This document shows positions 6,143 through 7,765 of a DNA stretch of 7,765 bases, piece by piece. The stretch's first letter is position 1. Every line of letters begins with the position of its first letter. The translations under genes and the position numbers were made by a program. The DNA lies in contig JASHVH010000514.1 of assembly GCA_030039575.1 (NCBI GenBank), positions 1-7,765 on the forward strand, in the 5' to 3' direction. The notes beneath the pieces are model-generated. The model was given only the letters and a program-made list of their open reading frames with translations. It had not been told where the DNA came from and did not search any database. Source of the stretch: Acidimicrobiales bacterium (lineage in GTDB: Bacteria; Actinomycetota; Acidimicrobiia; Acidimicrobiales; Palsa-688).

Positions 6143-6877
6143 AAGGCCTCTTGGGACCGCAAGACAGCCCCGGCCGGCATACTCCTCGCCGTTGTCATCG
6201 GCCTGCTCATATGGCTCCTCGCTGAGCGCGGTGGCGGCACCAACCACGACGGTGCCCCGCCCACTCAGCGGTCACCCCTCACTTCCCTTGTCAGCCACCC
6301 AGCTCCGGTGAAGCCCAAGGCGGCGAGCTCGAGCTCCGGTTGTCATGTGCCGAGCGGGAGCCAGGTAGTGCCGCAATACGCACCGCAGGGCATCACCTGG
6401 CAGCTCTACCAAACGGTGGCCTTGCCGTACTCGGGCACTGCAGGGCCAATGGTCGTAAACCTCGGAACGGCGCGTTGTTACGCCCACGACCCTCTTGGCG
6501 CGCTCCTGGCGGTGAGCCAGATCCCCTACCGCTACCTCATTTCTCCAGATTGGAGGCAGGTCGTGCAACTACAGGTGGTGCCCGGCAAGGGCGAGCAGGT
6601 TTACGTGCCGGAACGTAGCAAAGTGCCGGACGTCGGCGGGAACCAGCCAGGTGACTACAACCAGCTGGCAGGGTTCAAGTTCGTGACCTATAGCCCGGCT
6701 ATGGCGGTGATCGAGATTGCATCGAAAGATGACGACGGCGGGTTCCAGGCCGGGCCGGTGACAGTCGTCTGGTCGGACGGGGACTGGAAGCTCCAGCTGC
6801 AGCCGGACGGCTCGAGCAGCCCACAGGAGCTCCCCATCACCTCACTGGTCGGCTTCGCCACTTGGTCAGGGGTCTGA
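6107..6877 (+). CDS. bitopic membrane protein of actinobacterial conjugation clusters, unknown fold
   Basis: 256 aa. ATG 6107 follows AGGACGG at about nine bases. A basic cytoplasmic head of about 20 residues (HETRPYETRKASWDRK) precedes one membrane helix (about 22-39), so the rest should face outside. Residues 42-78 are a Ser/Pro/Ala-rich linker. The globular part begins with SGCHVPSGSQVVP (77-89), has a second cysteine at 124 (ARCYAHDPLGAL) that may form a disulfide with Cys79, then AGFKFVTYSPAMAVIEI (188-204) and VTVVWSDGDWKLQLQPDG (218-235), ending SLVGFATWSGV. Comparable proteins with the GC-x-VP, AGF and DGDWK blocks occur beside VirB6/VirB4-like genes in actinobacteria (I believe the DUF8175 group, from memory). 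A structural role in the envelope part of the channel is inferred from topology and position. Confidence 0.75.
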   Translation: MRPHETRPYETRKASWDRKTAPAGILLAVVIGLLIWLLAERGGGTNHDGAPPTQRSPLTSLVSHPAPVKPKAASSSSGCHVPSGSQVVPQYAPQGITWQLYQTVALPYSGTAGPMVVNLGTARCYAHDPLGALLAVSQIPYRYLISPDWRQVVQLQVVPGKGEQVYVPERSKVPDVGGNQPGDYNQLAGFKFVTYSPAMAVIEIASKDDDGGFQAGPVTVVWSDGDWKLQLQPDGSSSPQELPITSLVGFATWSGV

Positions 6878-6880
6878 AGG

Positions 6881-7765
6881 ATGAGCATCTGTTCCGTCCC
6901 TGTTATAAGCCAAGCCTGCAGCGTCGGCTCCTCCGTTGCCGGCGGCGTAGCGGAGGACTTCATCAAGACAGCGGCTACCGACGCCGCGAACGCTGCCAAC
7001 AGCATCCTGGAAACTCTGGTCACCGCCTGGACGCACGTGCCGACCGAACTCGGCGGCGCGCAAGACAGCAACGCGATCAGCCTTATCCAGGGCGACTTGT
7101 TGGGCGTCGAGGTGTGGGTGGGCGCGGTCGGTGTAGTGATCGCGGCTGCCCGTATGGCCCTTTTCCGCCGGGGCGAGCCTTTTCGCCAGGCCATGTCGGG
7201 GCTTTTGAACATGATCGTGATCGGCGGGGCGGGCGTGGTCGCCATCAACCTTTTGGCCACGGCGGGCGACAACTTGTCGAACTACTTGCTCTCGAACGGC
7301 TTCGGCCAGGCCAACGCCGCCTTCGACCTGAGCCTGGCGGCCGTCTCCGCCCCCTTCTTGCTCTTGATCTTGGCCATCCTGGCCATAGTCAGCTTGCTAG
7401 TCCAGGTGGGGCTCATAATCCTGCGGAGCGCCCTCCTGGTGGTCCTGGCGGGGGTTTGGCCGGTAGCGGCGGCCGCCTCGATGACCTCGGCGGGCGCCCA
7501 GTGGTTCAGGAGACTGAACGGCTGGGTGGTGGCGTTGTTGTTGTACAAACCGGCCGCTGCCGTCTGCTACGCCGCCGCCTTTCAGCTCCTGGCCGGGACC
7601 GCCGGCGGAGGGACCTCGGTCATAGGGCAAATCGAAGGCGTGGTCTTGATAATCCTGGCTACCCTCACGCTCCCCGCCCTTCTGCGCTTTGTCGTGCCGC
7701 TCGTCTCGTCGGTCGGGGGGATCTCGACCGGCGAGGTGTTGGCGACCGGGGCAGCCCTGGCCGCC
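6881..7765 (+). CDS. polytopic VirB6/TrbL-like conjugation membrane protein (3' end beyond window)
   Basis: Frame open from ATG 6881 to the right edge, at least 295 aa, no stop in the window. The start lies three bases after the previous stop, with AGGGG (6868-6872) eight bases before it. The N terminus ICSVPVISQACSV has a Cys4/Cys13 pair like the CDIPVVSxVCD start seen in actinobacterial TrbL/SCO6881-type proteins. About six hydrophobic segments follow, near residues 73-91, 104-128, 152-178, 179-200, 213-237 and 252-275. An amphipathic part (25-70) precedes the first. The last helix contains TLPALLRFVVPLVSSVGG (263-280), typical of the family, and usually a long soluble tail follows. In T4SS the VirB6 group forms the inner-membrane pore. 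The VirB4-type ATPase gene commonly lies close downstream in such clusters. Confidence 0.8.
   Translation, partial: MSICSVPVISQACSVGSSVAGGVAEDFIKTAATDAANAANSILETLVTAWTHVPTELGGAQDSNAISLIQGDLLGVEVWVGAVGVVIAAARMALFRRGEPFRQAMSGLLNMIVIGGAGVVAINLLATAGDNLSNYLLSNGFGQANAAFDLSLAAVSAPFLLLILAILAIVSLLVQVGLIILRSALLVVLAGVWPVAAAASMTSAGAQWFRRLNGWVVALLLYKPAAAVCYAAAFQLLAGTAGGGTSVIGQIEGVVLIILATLTLPALLRFVVPLVSSVGGISTGEVLATGAALAA

Overview
The window comes from a high-GC bacterium, most likely an actinomycete. Third codon positions are strongly G/C, GTG starts are used, and the rightward genes are a set known from actinobacterial conjugation modules. The exact lineage is not certain. A GlnRS gene argues against the mainstream Streptomyces/Mycobacterium type, which usually make Gln-tRNA through GatCAB, and would fit a deeper branch such as Acidimicrobiia. 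That lineage guess is inference only.

Layout: positions 1-235 are a short flank with one small hairpin and no supportable gene. Positions 236-2563 (minus strand) carry glnS, encoding a glutaminyl-tRNA synthetase fused at its C terminus to a GatB-tail/YqeY-like domain. Positions 2564-3529 form a divergent spacer of nearly 1 kb. It holds an 11-bp-period direct-repeat array (3023-3066), a perfect inverted repeat with a second related palindrome 32 bp further on (3182-3240), and a doubtful small ORF (3180-3533). From 3530 to the right edge runs one tightly packed plus-strand operon of six genes with 1-, 28- and 4-nt overlaps and gaps of 30 and 3 nt.

The operon reads as the front part of a Gram-positive type IV secretion (conjugation) module. 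It encodes, in order: a membrane-anchored two-domain peptidoglycan hydrolase (transglycosylase plus NlpC/P60, VirB1/CwlT-like); a membrane-anchored extracytoplasmic protein with NTF2/VirB8-like features; a soluble protein with a degenerate P-loop (DUF6668-like); a 99-aa two-helix membrane protein with a near-perfect Shine-Dalgarno (VirB2/DUF6112-like); a second bitopic extracytoplasmic protein; and the start of a polytopic VirB6/TrbL-like channel protein cut by the window edge. The likely division of labour is a hydrolase that opens the wall, bitopic proteins that form the envelope scaffold, and small and polytopic membrane proteins that build the pore. The VirB4 and VirD4 ATPases and the relaxase are not in the window and would be expected further right. 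No integrase, attachment site, transposase, tRNA, rRNA or CRISPR array was seen, so whether this is an integrated element or a plasmid cannot be decided here.
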